NCBI RefSeq assembly: GCF_003943615.1
Contig: NZ_RJPZ01000003.1
Span: 87,825 to 151,824, forward strand
DNA from: Streptococcus australis
GTDB lineage: Bacteria; Bacillota; Bacilli; Lactobacillales; Streptococcaceae
Reading direction: 5' to 3'
DNA: 64,000 nucleotides
How positions within the stretch are numbered: position 1 is the stretch's first letter; the number at the start of each line of letters is the position of its first letter. Made by a program: the position numbers and the translations under genes. The notes below the pieces were generated by a model. The model did no database searches and was not told where the DNA came from. It saw nothing but the letters and a program-made list of their open reading frames with translations. Below, piece by piece: positions 1 to 9,131 of the stretch.

Positions 1-921
1 ATAGCCTGGAACCAAACGTTTGTAGGAGTTGACAGTCGGGTTCATGATGGCTGTGTAGTTGTAAGCGTGCTTGATCAAACCGCCAAGGAAGTGATAAGCT
101 GTTTCTGACAACTGCATTCCTTTTGGATCATTTGGATCAAAGAAGGCGTTGTTCCCTTCGGCATCAAACAAGGACATATTGCAGTGCATACCGGAACCAG
201 CGATCCCAAATTTTGGTTTAGCCATAAAGGTAGCATACAAACCATGTTTGCGAGCAATGGTTTTTACAACGAGTTTAAAGATTTGAATCTTGTCACAAGC
301 GCGAAGAACTTCATCGTACTTAAAGTCAATTTCATGCTGACCTACAGCGACTTCATGGTGACTGGCTTCTACCTCAAATCCCATTTGAGTTAAGACATTG
401 ACGATTTCACGACGAGTGTTATCCGCAAGGTCTGTAGGCGCCAAATCAAAATAGCCACCCTTGTCATTCACTTCAAGAGTTGGGTCTCCATTTTCATCCA
501 GTTTAAAGAGGAAGAACTCTGGCTCTGGTCCAAGGTTGAACGATTTGAAGCCAACTTCTTCCATGTGACGAAGGGCACGTTTGAGGTTTCCACGTGGATC
601 TCCTGCAAATGGTTCCCCTTCTGTTGTATAGACATCACAAATCAAGCCTGCGACACTACCGTTCTCATCTCCCCAAGGGAAAACAGTCCAAGAGTCCAAG
701 TCAGGATAGAGATACATATCAGACTCATTAATCCGAACAAACCCTTCGATAGAAGATCCATCAAACATGGCCTTATTTGAAAGAACCTTTTCCAACTGTT
801 CATCTGTTGCTGGAATTTCAACGTTTTTCATGGTCCCTAAGATATCTGAGAACATCAACCGAATAAAGGTTACGTTTTTTTCTTTGACTTCGCGACGAAT
901 ATCTTCAACAGTAATTGACAT
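1..921 (-). CDS. glnA: Glutamine synthetase type I (3' end missing)
   Basis: Cytosolic enzyme that makes glutamine from glutamate, ammonia and ATP. The first 307 codons are present; the C-terminal part lies beyond base 1. The protein opens [20 protein letters not shown] and contains the family motifs [34 protein letters not shown] and [10 protein letters not shown], which supply the metal and glutamate ligands of GlnA. It lies 41 bp downstream of glnR with no terminator between, so the two form the usual glnRA operon, repressed by GlnR through the box upstream of glnR. The start is the ATG at 921. Identification is secure. Confidence 0.97.
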   Translation of the reverse strand, partial: MSITVEDIRREVKEKNVTFIRLMFSDILGTMKNVEIPATDEQLEKVLSNKAMFDGSSIEGFVRINESDMYLYPDLDSWTVFPWGDENGSVAGLICDVYTTEGEPFAGDPRGNLKRALRHMEEVGFKSFNLGPEPEFFLFKLDENGDPTLEVNDKGGYFDLAPTDLADNTRREIVNVLTQMGFEVEASHHEVAVGQHEIDFKYDEVLRACDKIQIFKLVVKTIARKHGLYATFMAKPKFGIAGSGMHCNMSLFDAEGNNAFFDPNDPKGMQLSETAYHFLGGLIKHAYNYTAIMNPTVNSYKRLVPGY

Positions 922-962
922 GTGTGTCTCCTTATGAATAAAGCAATAAGTAAAAAGAATGA

Positions 963-1328
963 TCAGCGTAACTGACCATATGGCGATGAGGTCGTATGAA
1001 AGCGACTTTGCTGAAGAATGTCGCGATGAAGGGCCTTGCGAACTTCCTTCTCGCTAACTACCTTGGCAGCTTGGCGTTTAGCTTCTTTCTCAGCAATCCG
1101 TTTTTTAATTCCTGCAATATTAAGGCCTTCAGATAAGTAATCCTTAATCTCCAACAGGCGGTCCATATCGTTGAGAGAAAACATCCGACGATTGCCCTCT
1201 GTACGATCTGGAGTAATGAGTTGTTGGTCTTCGTAGTAGCGAATCTGACGAGCTGTTAAATCTGTCAATTTCATAACACTACCAATCGGAAAGACCGCTA
1301 ACGTTCGTCTTAATTCCTTTTCTTTCAT
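963..1328 (-). CDS. glnR: MerR-family nitrogen regulator GlnR
   Basis: Transcriptional repressor of glutamine and glutamate metabolism genes, acting together with glutamine synthetase. The 121-residue protein has an N-terminal MerR winged helix (residues about 16-85, with [19 protein letters not shown] and the [18 protein letters not shown] wing) and a short charged C-terminal tail, the usual GlnR layout and length. I start it at the ATG at 1328, which has an AAGGGGG ribosome site; an upstream in-frame start at 1361 would fall in the -10 region of the promoter. It is first gene of glnRA and autoregulated through the box at 1386-1402. Confidence 0.95.
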   Translation of the reverse strand: MKEKELRRTLAVFPIGSVMKLTDLTARQIRYYEDQQLITPDRTEGNRRMFSLNDMDRLLEIKDYLSEGLNIAGIKKRIAEKEAKRQAAKVVSEKEVRKALHRDILQQSRFHTTSSPYGQLR

Positions 1329-1349
1329 ACAAGACCCCCTTTCTATTCT

Positions 1350-1402
1350 ATTATAACGCAAAAAAAACCGATGTCAAGATTAAAATGTTATATAATCTCA
1401 CA
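1350..1402 (-). promoter_or_regulatory. glnR promoter with GlnR operator
   Basis: Read on the minus strand there is TTGACA (1377-1372), a 16-bp spacer and TATAAT (1355-1350). Directly upstream of the -35 box, 1402-1386 reads TGTGAGATTATATAACA, a perfect match to the GlnR box TGTNAN7TNACA. The box overlaps the TGA stop codon of the preceding gene (1398-1400), so the operator partly lies inside that coding sequence. Confidence 0.88.
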
Positions 1403-1931
1403 TGGTTTTTTTTCTTTCATTTATAAAATCCCGAATGCGATCCACATCTGAATTGACTAAAATCGCAATAAAGACTCCGATAAAGGTTTCAAAGATGCGT
1501 GCAAAAACATATAAGAAGGTTTCTCCCGTAGGAATGGAGAGGGTGATGATCAACATGGCTGAAACACCACCGATGATTCCAGCTTTGTTGTTCATGGCGA
1601 CATTTGTCATAATGGTTAGCATGGTCGCAATGGGCACAAAAATCAGTGTGACCCAAAAAGCATCGTGGAAGAGGATCTTGATCATAAAGAAAAGTAGAGC
1701 ATAAAAACCACCGATGCTGTTGCCCATCACACGCGAAGCACCGAAGTGAACACTCTTATCAAAATCTTCTCTCAAGCTAAAGACAGCTGTCAGTGCCCCA
1801 ATCTGCAAGCCCCGCCAACCAAAGATACCAAAAATCAATAGAACCAGAAAAACGGCTATCCCTGTTTTGAAGGTCCGCATTCCCAATCGAAATTTGGAAC
1901 GGTCAAATTTATGTCGTTTAAAGTAATCCAT
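1398..1931 (-). CDS. FUSC / aromatic acid exporter family membrane protein
   Basis: A 177-residue protein with an N-terminal basic stretch (MDYFKRHKFDRSKFRLGMRTFKTG), about four hydrophobic membrane segments and a basic cytoplasmic tail ending NERKKTM. The pattern RTFKTGIAVFL followed by GALTAVFSLREDFDKSV is that of the ArAE_1/DUF939 group (aromatic acid exporter family member 1). Family members are thought to export aromatic or other acids, but no substrate can be inferred here. It lies between pgk and glnR, as it does in related streptococci. The ATG start at 1931 is plausible. Confidence 0.8.
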   Translation of the reverse strand: MDYFKRHKFDRSKFRLGMRTFKTGIAVFLVLLIFGIFGWRGLQIGALTAVFSLREDFDKSVHFGASRVMGNSIGGFYALLFFMIKILFHDAFWVTLIFVPIATMLTIMTNVAMNNKAGIIGGVSAMLIITLSIPTGETFLYVFARIFETFIGVFIAILVNSDVDRIRDFINERKKTM

Positions 1932-2029
1932 TGTCCCCTATCTTTCTATCTCTTTTATTCTAACATATTTCCAGAAAGGTTCAAGCAGGGAAATGAGGAA
2001 TATCTGGCTCCCTTCTACTCTCGTCCAAT

Positions 2030-2057
2030 AGAAAAAGCACCTTTCGGTACTTTTTCT
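2030..2057 (-). terminator. pgk terminator
   Basis: The minus strand forms an AAAAAGTACC stem, GAAA tetraloop and GGTGCTTTTT arm (one G-U pair) just downstream of the pgk stop codon, with the U run partly inside the stem. Confidence 0.75.
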
Positions 2058-2077
2058 ATGGTTTATGAGGAACCGTC

Positions 2078-3277
2078 TTATTTTTCAGTCAAAGCTGCAA
2101 GTCCTGGAAGAACTTTACCTTCAAGGAGTTCCATTGATGCTCCACCACCAGTAGAGATCCATGAGAACTTGTCTGCACGACCAAGGTTGATCGCTGCAGC
2201 AGCTGAGTCACCACCACCGATGATTGATTTAACGCCTGGTTGTTTAACGATAGCATCCATGACACCGATTGTACCAGCTTGGAAGTCAGGATTTTCAAAT
2301 ACACCCATAGGTCCGTTCCATACAACTGTTTTAGCACCAGTCAAAGCTTCGTCAAATTTAGCGATAGATTTAGGACCGATATCCAAACCAAGGAATCCTG
2401 GATCAACTGCTTCACCTTCAGTGTCTTTTACTTCAGTGTAGTCAGCAAATGCGTTCGCTTCTTTTGAGTCAACTGGCAAGATCAATTTGCCGTTTGCTTT
2501 TTCAAGAAGAGCTTTAGCAACATCCAATTTATCTTCTTCTACAAGTGAGTTACCGATTTCGATACCTTGTGCTTTGTAGAATGTGTAAGTCATCCCACCA
2601 CCGATAAGAACTTTATCAGCTTTTTCAAGCAAGTTTTCGATAACACCAATCTTGTCTGAAACTTTTGAACCACCAAGGATAGCCACAAATGGACGTTCTG
2701 GAGCTTCAACTGCTTCTTGGATGTAGGCAATTTCGTTTTCAAGAAGGAATCCAGCAACAGCTTTTTCAACGTTTGCTGAGATACCAACGTTAGATGCGTG
2801 TGCACGGTGAGCTGTACCGAATGCATCGTTTACGAAGATACCATCTCCAAGTGATGCCCAGTATTTACCAAGTTCAGGATCGTTTTTAGATTCTTTCTTG
2901 CCGTCAACATCTTCGAAACGAGTGTTTTCAACCAAAAGAACTTGTCCATCTTCAAGAGCGTTGATCGCTGCTTCCAATTCAGCACCACGAGTAACACCTG
3001 GAAGGAAAGCAACATCTTGACCCAATTTAGCAGCCAAGTCAGCAGCTACAGGAGCAAGGGATTTCCCTTCTTTATCAGCTTCTTCTTTTACACGTCCAAG
3101 GTGAGAGAAGAGGATTGCACGTCCGCCTTGCTCAAGAATGTACTTGATTGTTGGAAGAGCAGCAGTGATACGGTTGTCGTTTGTGATCACGCCATCTTTT
3201 ACAGGAACGTTGAAGTCAACACGAACGAGAACTTTTTTCCCTTTCAAGTCAACGTCTTTAACAGTCAATTTTGCCAT
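2078..3277 (-). CDS. pgk: Phosphoglycerate kinase
   Basis: Glycolytic enzyme that transfers the phosphate of 1,3-bisphosphoglycerate to ADP. The protein is 399 residues, the normal bacterial length. It starts [25 protein letters not shown], the PGK signature, and carries [20 protein letters not shown], the nucleotide-site [11 protein letters not shown] and the C-terminal GGGDSAAA and [13 protein letters not shown] loops. It is followed by its own terminator and lies between gapA and glnRA; the adjacent glycolytic gene gapA has a separate promoter and terminator. The ATG at 3277 has a GAAGGAG ribosome site. Confidence 0.98.
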   Translation of the reverse strand: MAKLTVKDVDLKGKKVLVRVDFNVPVKDGVITNDNRITAALPTIKYILEQGGRAILFSHLGRVKEEADKEGKSLAPVAADLAAKLGQDVAFLPGVTRGAELEAAINALEDGQVLLVENTRFEDVDGKKESKNDPELGKYWASLGDGIFVNDAFGTAHRAHASNVGISANVEKAVAGFLLENEIAYIQEAVEAPERPFVAILGGSKVSDKIGVIENLLEKADKVLIGGGMTYTFYKAQGIEIGNSLVEEDKLDVAKALLEKANGKLILPVDSKEANAFADYTEVKDTEGEAVDPGFLGLDIGPKSIAKFDEALTGAKTVVWNGPMGVFENPDFQAGTIGVMDAIVKQPGVKSIIGGGDSAAAAINLGRADKFSWISTGGGASMELLEGKVLPGLAALTEK

Positions 3278-3366
3278 TGGATATGACTCCTTCTATTTTT
3301 AATACATGATAATTATATCACAAAAGCTGTAAAAGAGGTAGAAAAATCCAATGCTTTTCCCTCTAA

Positions 3367-3395
3367 TTGACAGTCCTATCCAAAGAACCTATAAT
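3367..3395 (+). promoter_or_regulatory. Consensus sigma-A promoter before a gene relic
   Basis: TTGACA at 3367-3372, a 17-bp spacer and TATAAT at 3390-3395: a perfect consensus promoter on the plus strand. A GGAG ribosome site and an ATG (3418) follow, but the reading frame ends after 29 codons. Confidence 0.75.
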
Positions 3396-3417
3396 AGGAT
3401 AAAAAATGGAGAACAAG

Positions 3418-3769
3418 ATGAAACAAGAATTATCCACTCAACAAAAAGAAGTTGATAAAGATTTAAATATCCTAAAACTTTTCACCTTCCTTTGTAATGT
3501 CTTTTAAGCTCTTTTCAACAGAATCCAACCTCCTTTGACAGGTACGAGGGGTCTGAATCTTTTAGCCAGTCAGGCCAGAAGATCATCGCTAGAAAGATAG
3601 GGTTGTACTTCTTCCCAGCTTAGAGGGACTTCAGAGCGATGTTAGAAGAATTTAATCTCCCCTTTCAGGAGCATGCTCTGGATTTGTCCTTGCTAAAACT
3701 GCTTATGTAACATCTGCCCTTAGTCAAGAATACGATAATCTCATCGATTCATCACTTCATTACATATAG
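3418..3769 (+). pseudogene. Decayed plus-strand gene (29-codon 5' remnant and later fragments)
   Basis: An ATG at 3418 with a GGAG site opens a 29-residue frame, MKQELSTQQKEVDKDLNILK and nine more residues, that stops at 3507. Further downstream another frame reads ACSGFVLAKTAYVTSALSQE and then YDNLIDSSLHYI before a TAG at 3767-3769, which looks like the C-terminus of a real protein. No continuous frame joins them. I read this as the remains of one small gene broken by stops and frameshifts, though a short peptide or an RNA made from the intact promoter is possible. I do not recognise the family. Confidence 0.4.
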
Positions 3770-3790
3770 TATTAGACCATAACTTTAAAA

Positions 3791-3822
3791 AGAAAAAAAG
3801 AGGAGGGAACCCTCCTCTTTTC
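3791..3822 (-). terminator. gapA terminator
   Basis: GAGGAGGG / CCCTCCTC stem with a three-base loop and a run of seven Ts on the minus strand, immediately after the gapA stop codon. Confidence 0.9.
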
Positions 3823-3833
3823 ATACACATGAA

Positions 3834-4844
3834 TTATTTAGCAATTTTTGCGAAGTATTCAAGAGTACGTACAAGTTGTGCAGTGTAAGACATTTCGTTG
3901 TCATACCATGAAACAACTTTAACCAATTGTTTACCATCAACGTCAAGAACTTTAGTTTGAGTTGCGTCAAACAATGAACCGTAAGCCATACCTACGATAT
4001 CTGAAGATACGATTGGATCTTCTGTGTAACCGTATGATTCGTTAGCTGCTGCTTTCATAGCTGCGTTCACTTCATCAACAGTAACGTTCTTTTCAAGAAC
4101 TGCAACCAATTCAGTAACTGATCCAGTTGGAGTTGGAACGCGTTGTGCAGATCCGTCCAATTTACCGTTCAATTCTGGGATTACAAGACCGATAGCTTTA
4201 GCAGCACCAGTTGAGTTAGGAACGATGTTAGCTGCACCAGCGCGAGCACGACGAAGGTCACCACCACGGTGTGGTCCGTCAAGGATCATTTGGTCACCAG
4301 TGTAAGCGTGGATAGTAGTCATCAATCCTTCTACAACACCAAAGTTATCTTGAAGAGCTTTAGCCATTGGTGCCAAGCAGTTTGTAGTACATGAAGCACC
4401 TGAGATAACTGTTTCAGTACCATCAAGAATGTCGTGGTTAGTGTTAAATACAACTGTTTTAACGTCGTTTCCACCAGGAGCAGTGATAACAACTTTCTTA
4501 GCTCCACCTGGGTGCAAGTGTTTTTCAGCAGCTTCTTTCTTAGCAAAGAAACCAGTTGCTTCAAGAACGATTTCTACACCGTCGTTAGCCCAGTCGATTT
4601 GTTCTGGATCACGTTCAGCAGAAACTTTAACGAATTTACCGTTAACTTCGAATCCACCTTCTTTAACTTCCACAGTACCGTCGAAACGACCTTGAGTTGT
4701 GTCATATTTCAACAAATGTGCAAGCATAACTGGATCTGTAAGGTCGTTGATGCGAGTAACTTCAACACCTTCTACGTTTTGGATACGACGGAAAGCAAGA
4801 CGACCGATACGACCGAAACCGTTAATACCAACTTTAACTACCAT
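3834..4844 (-). CDS. gapA: Glyceraldehyde-3-phosphate dehydrogenase (glycolytic, NAD-dependent)
   Basis: Oxidises glyceraldehyde-3-phosphate to 1,3-bisphosphoglycerate. The 336-residue protein starts [20 protein letters not shown] (NAD-binding Rossmann fold) and has the catalytic [12 protein letters not shown] with Cys152, then [11 protein letters not shown] and the C-terminal [17 protein letters not shown] use the ATG at 4844, which has an AAGGAGG site; the longer frame beginning at 4916 adds 24 residues absent from the family. It has its own promoter at 4931-4959 and terminator at 3791-3822. In streptococci this protein is also displayed on the surface as a moonlighting protein. Confidence 0.97.
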   Translation of the reverse strand: MVVKVGINGFGRIGRLAFRRIQNVEGVEVTRINDLTDPVMLAHLLKYDTTQGRFDGTVEVKEGGFEVNGKFVKVSAERDPEQIDWANDGVEIVLEATGFFAKKEAAEKHLHPGGAKKVVITAPGGNDVKTVVFNTNHDILDGTETVISGASCTTNCLAPMAKALQDNFGVVEGLMTTIHAYTGDQMILDGPHRGGDLRRARAGAANIVPNSTGAAKAIGLVIPELNGKLDGSAQRVPTPTGSVTELVAVLEKNVTVDEVNAAMKAAANESYGYTEDPIVSSDIVGMAYGSLFDATQTKVLDVDGKQLVKVVSWYDNEMSYTAQLVRTLEYFAKIAK

Positions 4845-4930
4845 TCGTGATTTCCTCCTTATGAAAATCAAAAAATTTTTTATGTGAAAAGAGTAACTTG
4901 ATAGGTTACAAATCATCTTTCAACAATATT

Positions 4931-4959
4931 ATTATATACTTTCTTCCCCTAAAATGCAA
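4931..4959 (-). promoter_or_regulatory. gapA promoter
   Basis: Minus strand TTGCAT (4959-4954), a 17-bp spacer and TATAAT (4936-4931), about 87 bp upstream of the gapA start. Confidence 0.75.
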
Positions 4960-5050
4960 CTGATTTCAGTAGGATTAGAAATATTACACAAACTTTCATA
5001 TTCATTTTCACTATCTCTTATGAGGAAGAGGAGTTGAACTCTTTCGAATC

Positions 5051-5082
5051 AAAAAAGCCTTCCTTCTAAGAGGAAAGCTTTT
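5051..5082 (-). terminator. fusA terminator
   Basis: Minus strand AAAGCTTTCCT, a six-base loop and AGGAAGGCTTT followed by Ts; it lies 16 bp past the fusA stop and ends the rpsL-rpsG-fusA operon. Confidence 0.85.
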
Positions 5083-5097
5083 AGCTAGACGGCAAAA

Positions 5098-7179
5098 TTA
5101 TGCTTCACCTTTAGCTTTTTTAATGATTTCTTCTTGTACTGATTTCGGTACATCTTCGTAGTGGTCAAATACCATCATGAAGGTACCACGTCCTTGAGTT
5201 GCAGAACGAAGGACAGTAGCGTAACCGAACATTTCAGCAAGTGGTACATAAGCACGAACGATTTGGCTTGCACCGTGTGCTTCCATACCATCTACACGTC
5301 CACGACGAGCAGTTACGTGACCCATAACATCCCCAAGATTTTCTTCAGGAACTGTGATGGTTACAAGCATCATTGGTTCAAGGATAGCTGGTTGTGCTGA
5401 TTTAGCTGCTTCTTTAAGGGCAAGAGATGCAGCGATTTTGAAGGCAGTTTCAGATGAGTCAACATCGTGGTATGAACCATCGTAAAGCTTCGCTTTCACG
5501 TCAACCATTGGGTAGCCAGCAAGAACACCGTTCGCCATAGATTCTTGAAGTCCTTTTTCTACTGCAGGGATGAATTCACGTGGAACCACACCACCGACGA
5601 TTGCATTTTCGAACTCGAATCCTTTTCCTTCTTCGTTTGGAGTAAATTCGATCCAAACATCACCAAACTGACCTTTACCACCAGATTGACGTTTGAAGAA
5701 TCCACGTGCTTGTGTAGAAGCGCGGAATGTTTCACGGTAAGATACTTGAGGAGCACCAACGTTTGCTTCAACCTTGAATTCACGTTTCATACGGTCAACA
5801 AGGACATCCAAGTGCAACTCACCCATACCAGAGATAACTGTTTCACCAGTTTCAGGGTTTGTTTCAACTCGGAATGTTGGATCTTCTTCAGCCAATTTTT
5901 GAAGGGCAATACCCATCTTGTCTTGGTCTGCTTTAGATTTAGGCTCAACCATCAATTGGATAACTGGTTCTGGAACTTCGATTGACTCAAGGATAACTTT
6001 TGCTTTTTCATCTGTCAATGAGTCACCAGTTGTTGTATCTTTCAAACCAACAGCAGCTGCGATATCTCCAGAGTAAACTGTTTCGATTTCCATACGAGTG
6101 TTGGCGTGCATTTGAAGGATACGTCCGATACGTTCACGTTTACCTTTAGTAGTGTTCAATACGTAAGAACCTGAGTTCAAGACACCTGAGTAAACACGGA
6201 AGAACGTCAAACGACCTACGAATGGGTCAGTCATGATCTTGAAGGCAAGCGCTGCAAATGGCTCTTCGTCAGAGGCTGGACGTTCTACTTGTTCGTCTGT
6301 ATCTGGGTCGATACCTTTGATTGCTGGGATATCAAGCGGGCTTGGAAGGTAGTCAAGGACCGCATCCAACATCAATTGAACCCCTTTGTTCTTGAAGGCT
6401 GAACCACACAATACTGGGAAGAATTCAACATTGATAGTCGCTTTACGGATACCAGCTTTCAATTCTTCGTTAGTGATTTCTTCACCTTCAAGGTATTTCA
6501 TCATCAAGTCTTCGTCAGTTTCAGCAACTGCTTCAACTAATTTTTCACGGTATTCTTGAGCTTGTTCAAGGTATTCAGCTGGGATATCTTCTTCAAGAAT
6601 ATCTGTACCAAGGTCGTTGGTGTAGATTTCAGCTTTCATCTTGATCAAGTCGATGATTCCACGGAAGTCATCTTCTGAACCGATTGGCAATTGGATTGGG
6701 TGAGCATTTGCTTGAAGACGGTCGTGAAGAGTGCTTACTGAGTAAAGGAAGTCAGCACCGATTTTATCCATCTTGTTCGCAAATACGATACGAGGAACTC
6801 TGTATTCAGTTGCTTGGCGCCAAACAGTTTCTGTTTGAGGCTCAACACCTGATTGTGAGTCAAGAACGGTTACAGCACCGTCCAAAACGCGGAGTGAACG
6901 TTGAACTTCGATTGTGAAGTCCACGTGTCCTGGTGTGTCGATGATGTTTACACGAGTGTCTTTCCATTGAGCTGTTGTAGCCGCAGAAGTGATAGTGATA
7001 CCACGTTCTTGCTCTTGCTCCATCCAGTCCATTTGTGACGCACCTTCGTGAGTTTCACCAATTTTGTGAATCTTACCAGTGTAGTAAAGGATACGCTCAG
7101 TTGTAGTTGTCTTACCAGCATCGACGTGGGCCATGATACCGATATTACGAGTTTTTTCAAGTGAAAATTCGCGTGCCAT
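5098..7179 (-). CDS. fusA: Elongation factor G
   Basis: Ribosomal translocase GTPase. The 693-residue protein starts [20 protein letters not shown], with the G1 loop AHVDAGKTT at residues 17-25, switch [11 protein letters not shown] and G4 NKMDK; then domain II and the C-terminal [18 protein letters not shown]. The ATG at 7179 (GGAG site) is chosen; a longer frame to 7275 is not family-like. It is last gene of the str operon, 268 bp after rpsG. That spacer is long and structured (see 7327-7392). Confidence 0.98.
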   Translation of the reverse strand: MAREFSLEKTRNIGIMAHVDAGKTTTTERILYYTGKIHKIGETHEGASQMDWMEQEQERGITITSAATTAQWKDTRVNIIDTPGHVDFTIEVQRSLRVLDGAVTVLDSQSGVEPQTETVWRQATEYRVPRIVFANKMDKIGADFLYSVSTLHDRLQANAHPIQLPIGSEDDFRGIIDLIKMKAEIYTNDLGTDILEEDIPAEYLEQAQEYREKLVEAVAETDEDLMMKYLEGEEITNEELKAGIRKATINVEFFPVLCGSAFKNKGVQLMLDAVLDYLPSPLDIPAIKGIDPDTDEQVERPASDEEPFAALAFKIMTDPFVGRLTFFRVYSGVLNSGSYVLNTTKGKRERIGRILQMHANTRMEIETVYSGDIAAAVGLKDTTTGDSLTDEKAKVILESIEVPEPVIQLMVEPKSKADQDKMGIALQKLAEEDPTFRVETNPETGETVISGMGELHLDVLVDRMKREFKVEANVGAPQVSYRETFRASTQARGFFKRQSGGKGQFGDVWIEFTPNEEGKGFEFENAIVGGVVPREFIPAVEKGLQESMANGVLAGYPMVDVKAKLYDGSYHDVDSSETAFKIAASLALKEAAKSAQPAILEPMMLVTITVPEENLGDVMGHVTARRGRVDGMEAHGASQIVRAYVPLAEMFGYATVLRSATQGRGTFMMVFDHYEDVPKSVQEEIIKKAKGEA

Positions 7180-7326
7180 GAGGTTTTGTTCTCCTATATT
7201 TTTTATTTCTATACTATTATAACATGATTTAACAAAAACGGATAGGCAGGACCTACCCGTTCTCAGTGTTCTCATGTATGTGTTGGTTTCAACTTACAAA
7301 TAAGTTGAATTGAACTAAAGAGCGGA

Positions 7327-7392
7327 CCGAGCTCAATTGAACCCGGGCTAAAAGCTCGGAAAATAGATAAGCTTTCCTAGAATCTTTGATTC
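7327..7392 (-). promoter_or_regulatory. Structured rpsG-fusA spacer
   Basis: On the minus strand a CCGAGCT arm (7359-7353) pairs with AGCTCGG (7333-7327) around a loop that itself contains CCCGGG. A second small hairpin, GAATC-AAA-GATTC, lies at 7392-7380. Neither has a T run, so they are not intrinsic terminators. They may be an RNA-processing or translational-control element between the ribosomal protein genes and fusA; the function is an inference. Confidence 0.4.
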
Positions 7393-7447
7393 TGCGTCAA
7401 ACTTCCTAATTTTCAGTCGCTTTTTTAACGCCCTCAGTATCTTATTC

Positions 7448-7918
7448 TTACCAGCGGAAGTGTGCGAAGGCACGGTTAGCTTCAGCCATACGGTGAGTGT
7501 CTTCACGTTTCTTAACAGCTGCACCAGTGTTGTTTGCAGCATCCAAGATTTCTTTAGCAAGGCGGTCAACCATTGTGTGCTCACCACGTTGACGAGCGAT
7601 TGTTACCAACCAACGAAGTCCAAGTGTTGTACGGCGTTCTGGACGAACTTCAACTGGGACTTGGTAGTTTGATCCACCAACACGACGTGCACGTACTTCA
7701 AGTACAGGCATGATGTTTTCCATAGCTGTTTCAAATACTTCAAGTGCGTCATTTCCAGTAGCTTCTTTGATTTGCTCAAAAGCACCGTAAACGATTGAAG
7801 CTGCTGTACCACGTTTACCATCAAGCATAACGCGGTTGATAAGACGAGTAACTAGTTGTGAATTGTAAAGCGGATCTGGCAATACGTCACGTTTTGGAGC
7901 TCTATTTTTACGACTCAT
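7448..7918 (-). CDS. rpsG: 30S ribosomal protein S7
   Basis: Primary 16S rRNA binding protein of the small-subunit head. It is 156 residues, the standard length, with [20 protein letters not shown] at the N-terminus and the S7 signature region [18 protein letters not shown]. It ends NRAFAHFRW. It lies 19 bp after rpsL with a strong AAAGGGG ribosome site and belongs to the rpsL-rpsG-fusA operon. In other bacteria S7 is the translational autoregulator of the str operon. Confidence 0.98.
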   Translation of the reverse strand: MSRKNRAPKRDVLPDPLYNSQLVTRLINRVMLDGKRGTAASIVYGAFEQIKEATGNDALEVFETAMENIMPVLEVRARRVGGSNYQVPVEVRPERRTTLGLRWLVTIARQRGEHTMVDRLAKEILDAANNTGAAVKKREDTHRMAEANRAFAHFRW

Positions 7919-7937
7919 TTCTCTTTATCCCCTTTCC

Positions 7938-8354
7938 TTATGCTTTTTTCGGACGTTTAGTACCGTATTTAGAACGGCCTTGTTTACGATCGTTAACACC
8001 TGCAGTATCAAGTGCACCACGAACGATATGGTAACGTACCCCTGGAAGGTCTTTTACACGTCCACCACGAAGAAGCACCACGCTGTGCTCTTGCAAGTTG
8101 TGTCCGATACCTGGGATGTAGGCAGTAACTTCGATCAAGTTGCTCAAACGTACACGAGCAAATTTACGAAGGGCAGAGTTAGGTTTTTTAGGTGTCATAG
8201 TTCCAACACGAGTTGCTACACCACGTTTTTGTGGTGAAGAAACGTTTGTTTGAACTTTTTTATGACTGTTGTAACCAACGTTCAAAGCTGGTGATTTAGA
8301 TTTTTCTACTTTTGATTTACGCGGTTTGCGAACCAATTGGTTAATTGTAGGCAT
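7938..8354 (-). CDS. rpsL: 30S ribosomal protein S12
   Basis: Decoding-centre ribosomal protein. It is 138 residues, starting [20 protein letters not shown], with the conserved [19 protein letters not shown] and [13 protein letters not shown] segments. Lys56 (in TPKKPNS) and the KDLPG loop, the sites of streptomycin-resistance changes, are wild type. It is first gene of the str operon. A 138-bp leader follows the promoter at 8493-8522, and an AGGAGA site precedes the ATG at 8354. Confidence 0.98.
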   Translation of the reverse strand: MPTINQLVRKPRKSKVEKSKSPALNVGYNSHKKVQTNVSSPQKRGVATRVGTMTPKKPNSALRKFARVRLSNLIEVTAYIPGIGHNLQEHSVVLLRGGRVKDLPGVRYHIVRGALDTAGVNDRKQGRSKYGTKRPKKA

Positions 8355-8477
8355 CTACATTCTCCTGTGTTTTTTTTTATTTTTGGTGATGATACACTTG
8401 GTGACAGCTATCATCTGTGTGTACTTTTGCAACATTTGTCAGCACGTCCCTGTACACTCTTGAGAGACCAAAAGTAA

Positions 8478-8522
8478 AAAGTACCGTCTATTATTGTAAC
8501 ATAGCGGTACTTTCACTGTCAA
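8478..8522 (-). promoter_or_regulatory. rpsL promoter overlapping a terminator-like inverted repeat
   Basis: Minus strand TTGACA (8522-8517), 18-bp spacer, TACAAT (8498-8493). A perfect 9-bp inverted repeat, AAAGTACCG (8513-8505) and CGGTACTTT (8486-8478), brackets the -10 box and runs into TTTTT. The repeat can be the terminator of the upstream gene while the same bases hold the rpsL promoter. Confidence 0.65.
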
Positions 8523-8572
8523 GATTTTTTTCTCTTTTTTGCACGATTGCTTCTTCTTAAAACCGTGCTAAA

Positions 8573-9109
8573 TTATTGTTCATATTGTTGCGTTACAGCT
8601 GGAATTGTAGCATTCGAAACTTGAGGAACTTCATTGGACTGATATTGAGGAACTTCTGCCGGAACCACTTGTTGAGGTTGCCCTGTTTGACTAGCTTGAT
8701 TCGTATCAGTTGATTGAGTATTCTGGTTGGTTTGCATTCCATAGTAGTCTACAATGTACTGAATTCGAGCTTGGAAGGCCTGTTTCTTTGTTTCGTCCTT
8801 CACTTTTTCCACGGCTTCTCGGGCAGCTGTTAAGGTTTCTTGGGTTGCAGTCGTTTCAAAATGAGCGACTGCCTTTTCTGCATCTTCAGCGATTTTCGCT
8901 TCCTCTTCTTCTTTTGCTTTTTTAGGGTCTTTCTTTTTAATAGGAAGAGAACCTGTCTTTTTGGCTTCTTGTTTCACCACTGTAACTTGGTCTGCAGAAT
9001 TTTTTCGAACCGTATAAAGCCCACCGACAAGAACTCCTGTCAAGATGAATATCGTTGCCAATCGAAGCCATAGGGGGCTACGATCAAAACGGTCTAAAAT
9101 TGTTTTCAT
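8573..9109 (-). CDS. Membrane-anchored protein of unknown function
   Basis: I do not recognise a family. The 178-residue product has a short basic cytoplasmic N-terminus (MKTILDRFDRSPLWLRLA), one hydrophobic segment at about residues 17-35 and an external part. That part begins with a Lys/Glu-rich helical stretch (residues about 48-80, KKKDPKKAKEEEEAKIAEDA), continues with a second helical block and ends in a Gln/Thr/Pro-rich low-complexity tail from about residue 125. The layout suggests a bitopic membrane protein with a coiled-coil-like extracytoplasmic stalk. It lies 22 bp after purR and may be cotranscribed with it. Confidence 0.65.
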   Translation of the reverse strand: MKTILDRFDRSPLWLRLATIFILTGVLVGGLYTVRKNSADQVTVVKQEAKKTGSLPIKKKDPKKAKEEEEAKIAEDAEKAVAHFETTATQETLTAAREAVEKVKDETKKQAFQARIQYIVDYYGMQTNQNTQSTDTNQASQTGQPQQVVPAEVPQYQSNEVPQVSNATIPAVTQQYEQ

Positions 9110-9131
9110 TTTCCTATCTCCCTCTCCAGAC

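Noticed and set aside
7120..7275. N-terminal extension of fusA to 7275
   Set aside because: The 32 extra residues are unlike EF-G, and the ATG at 7179 has its own GGAG site.
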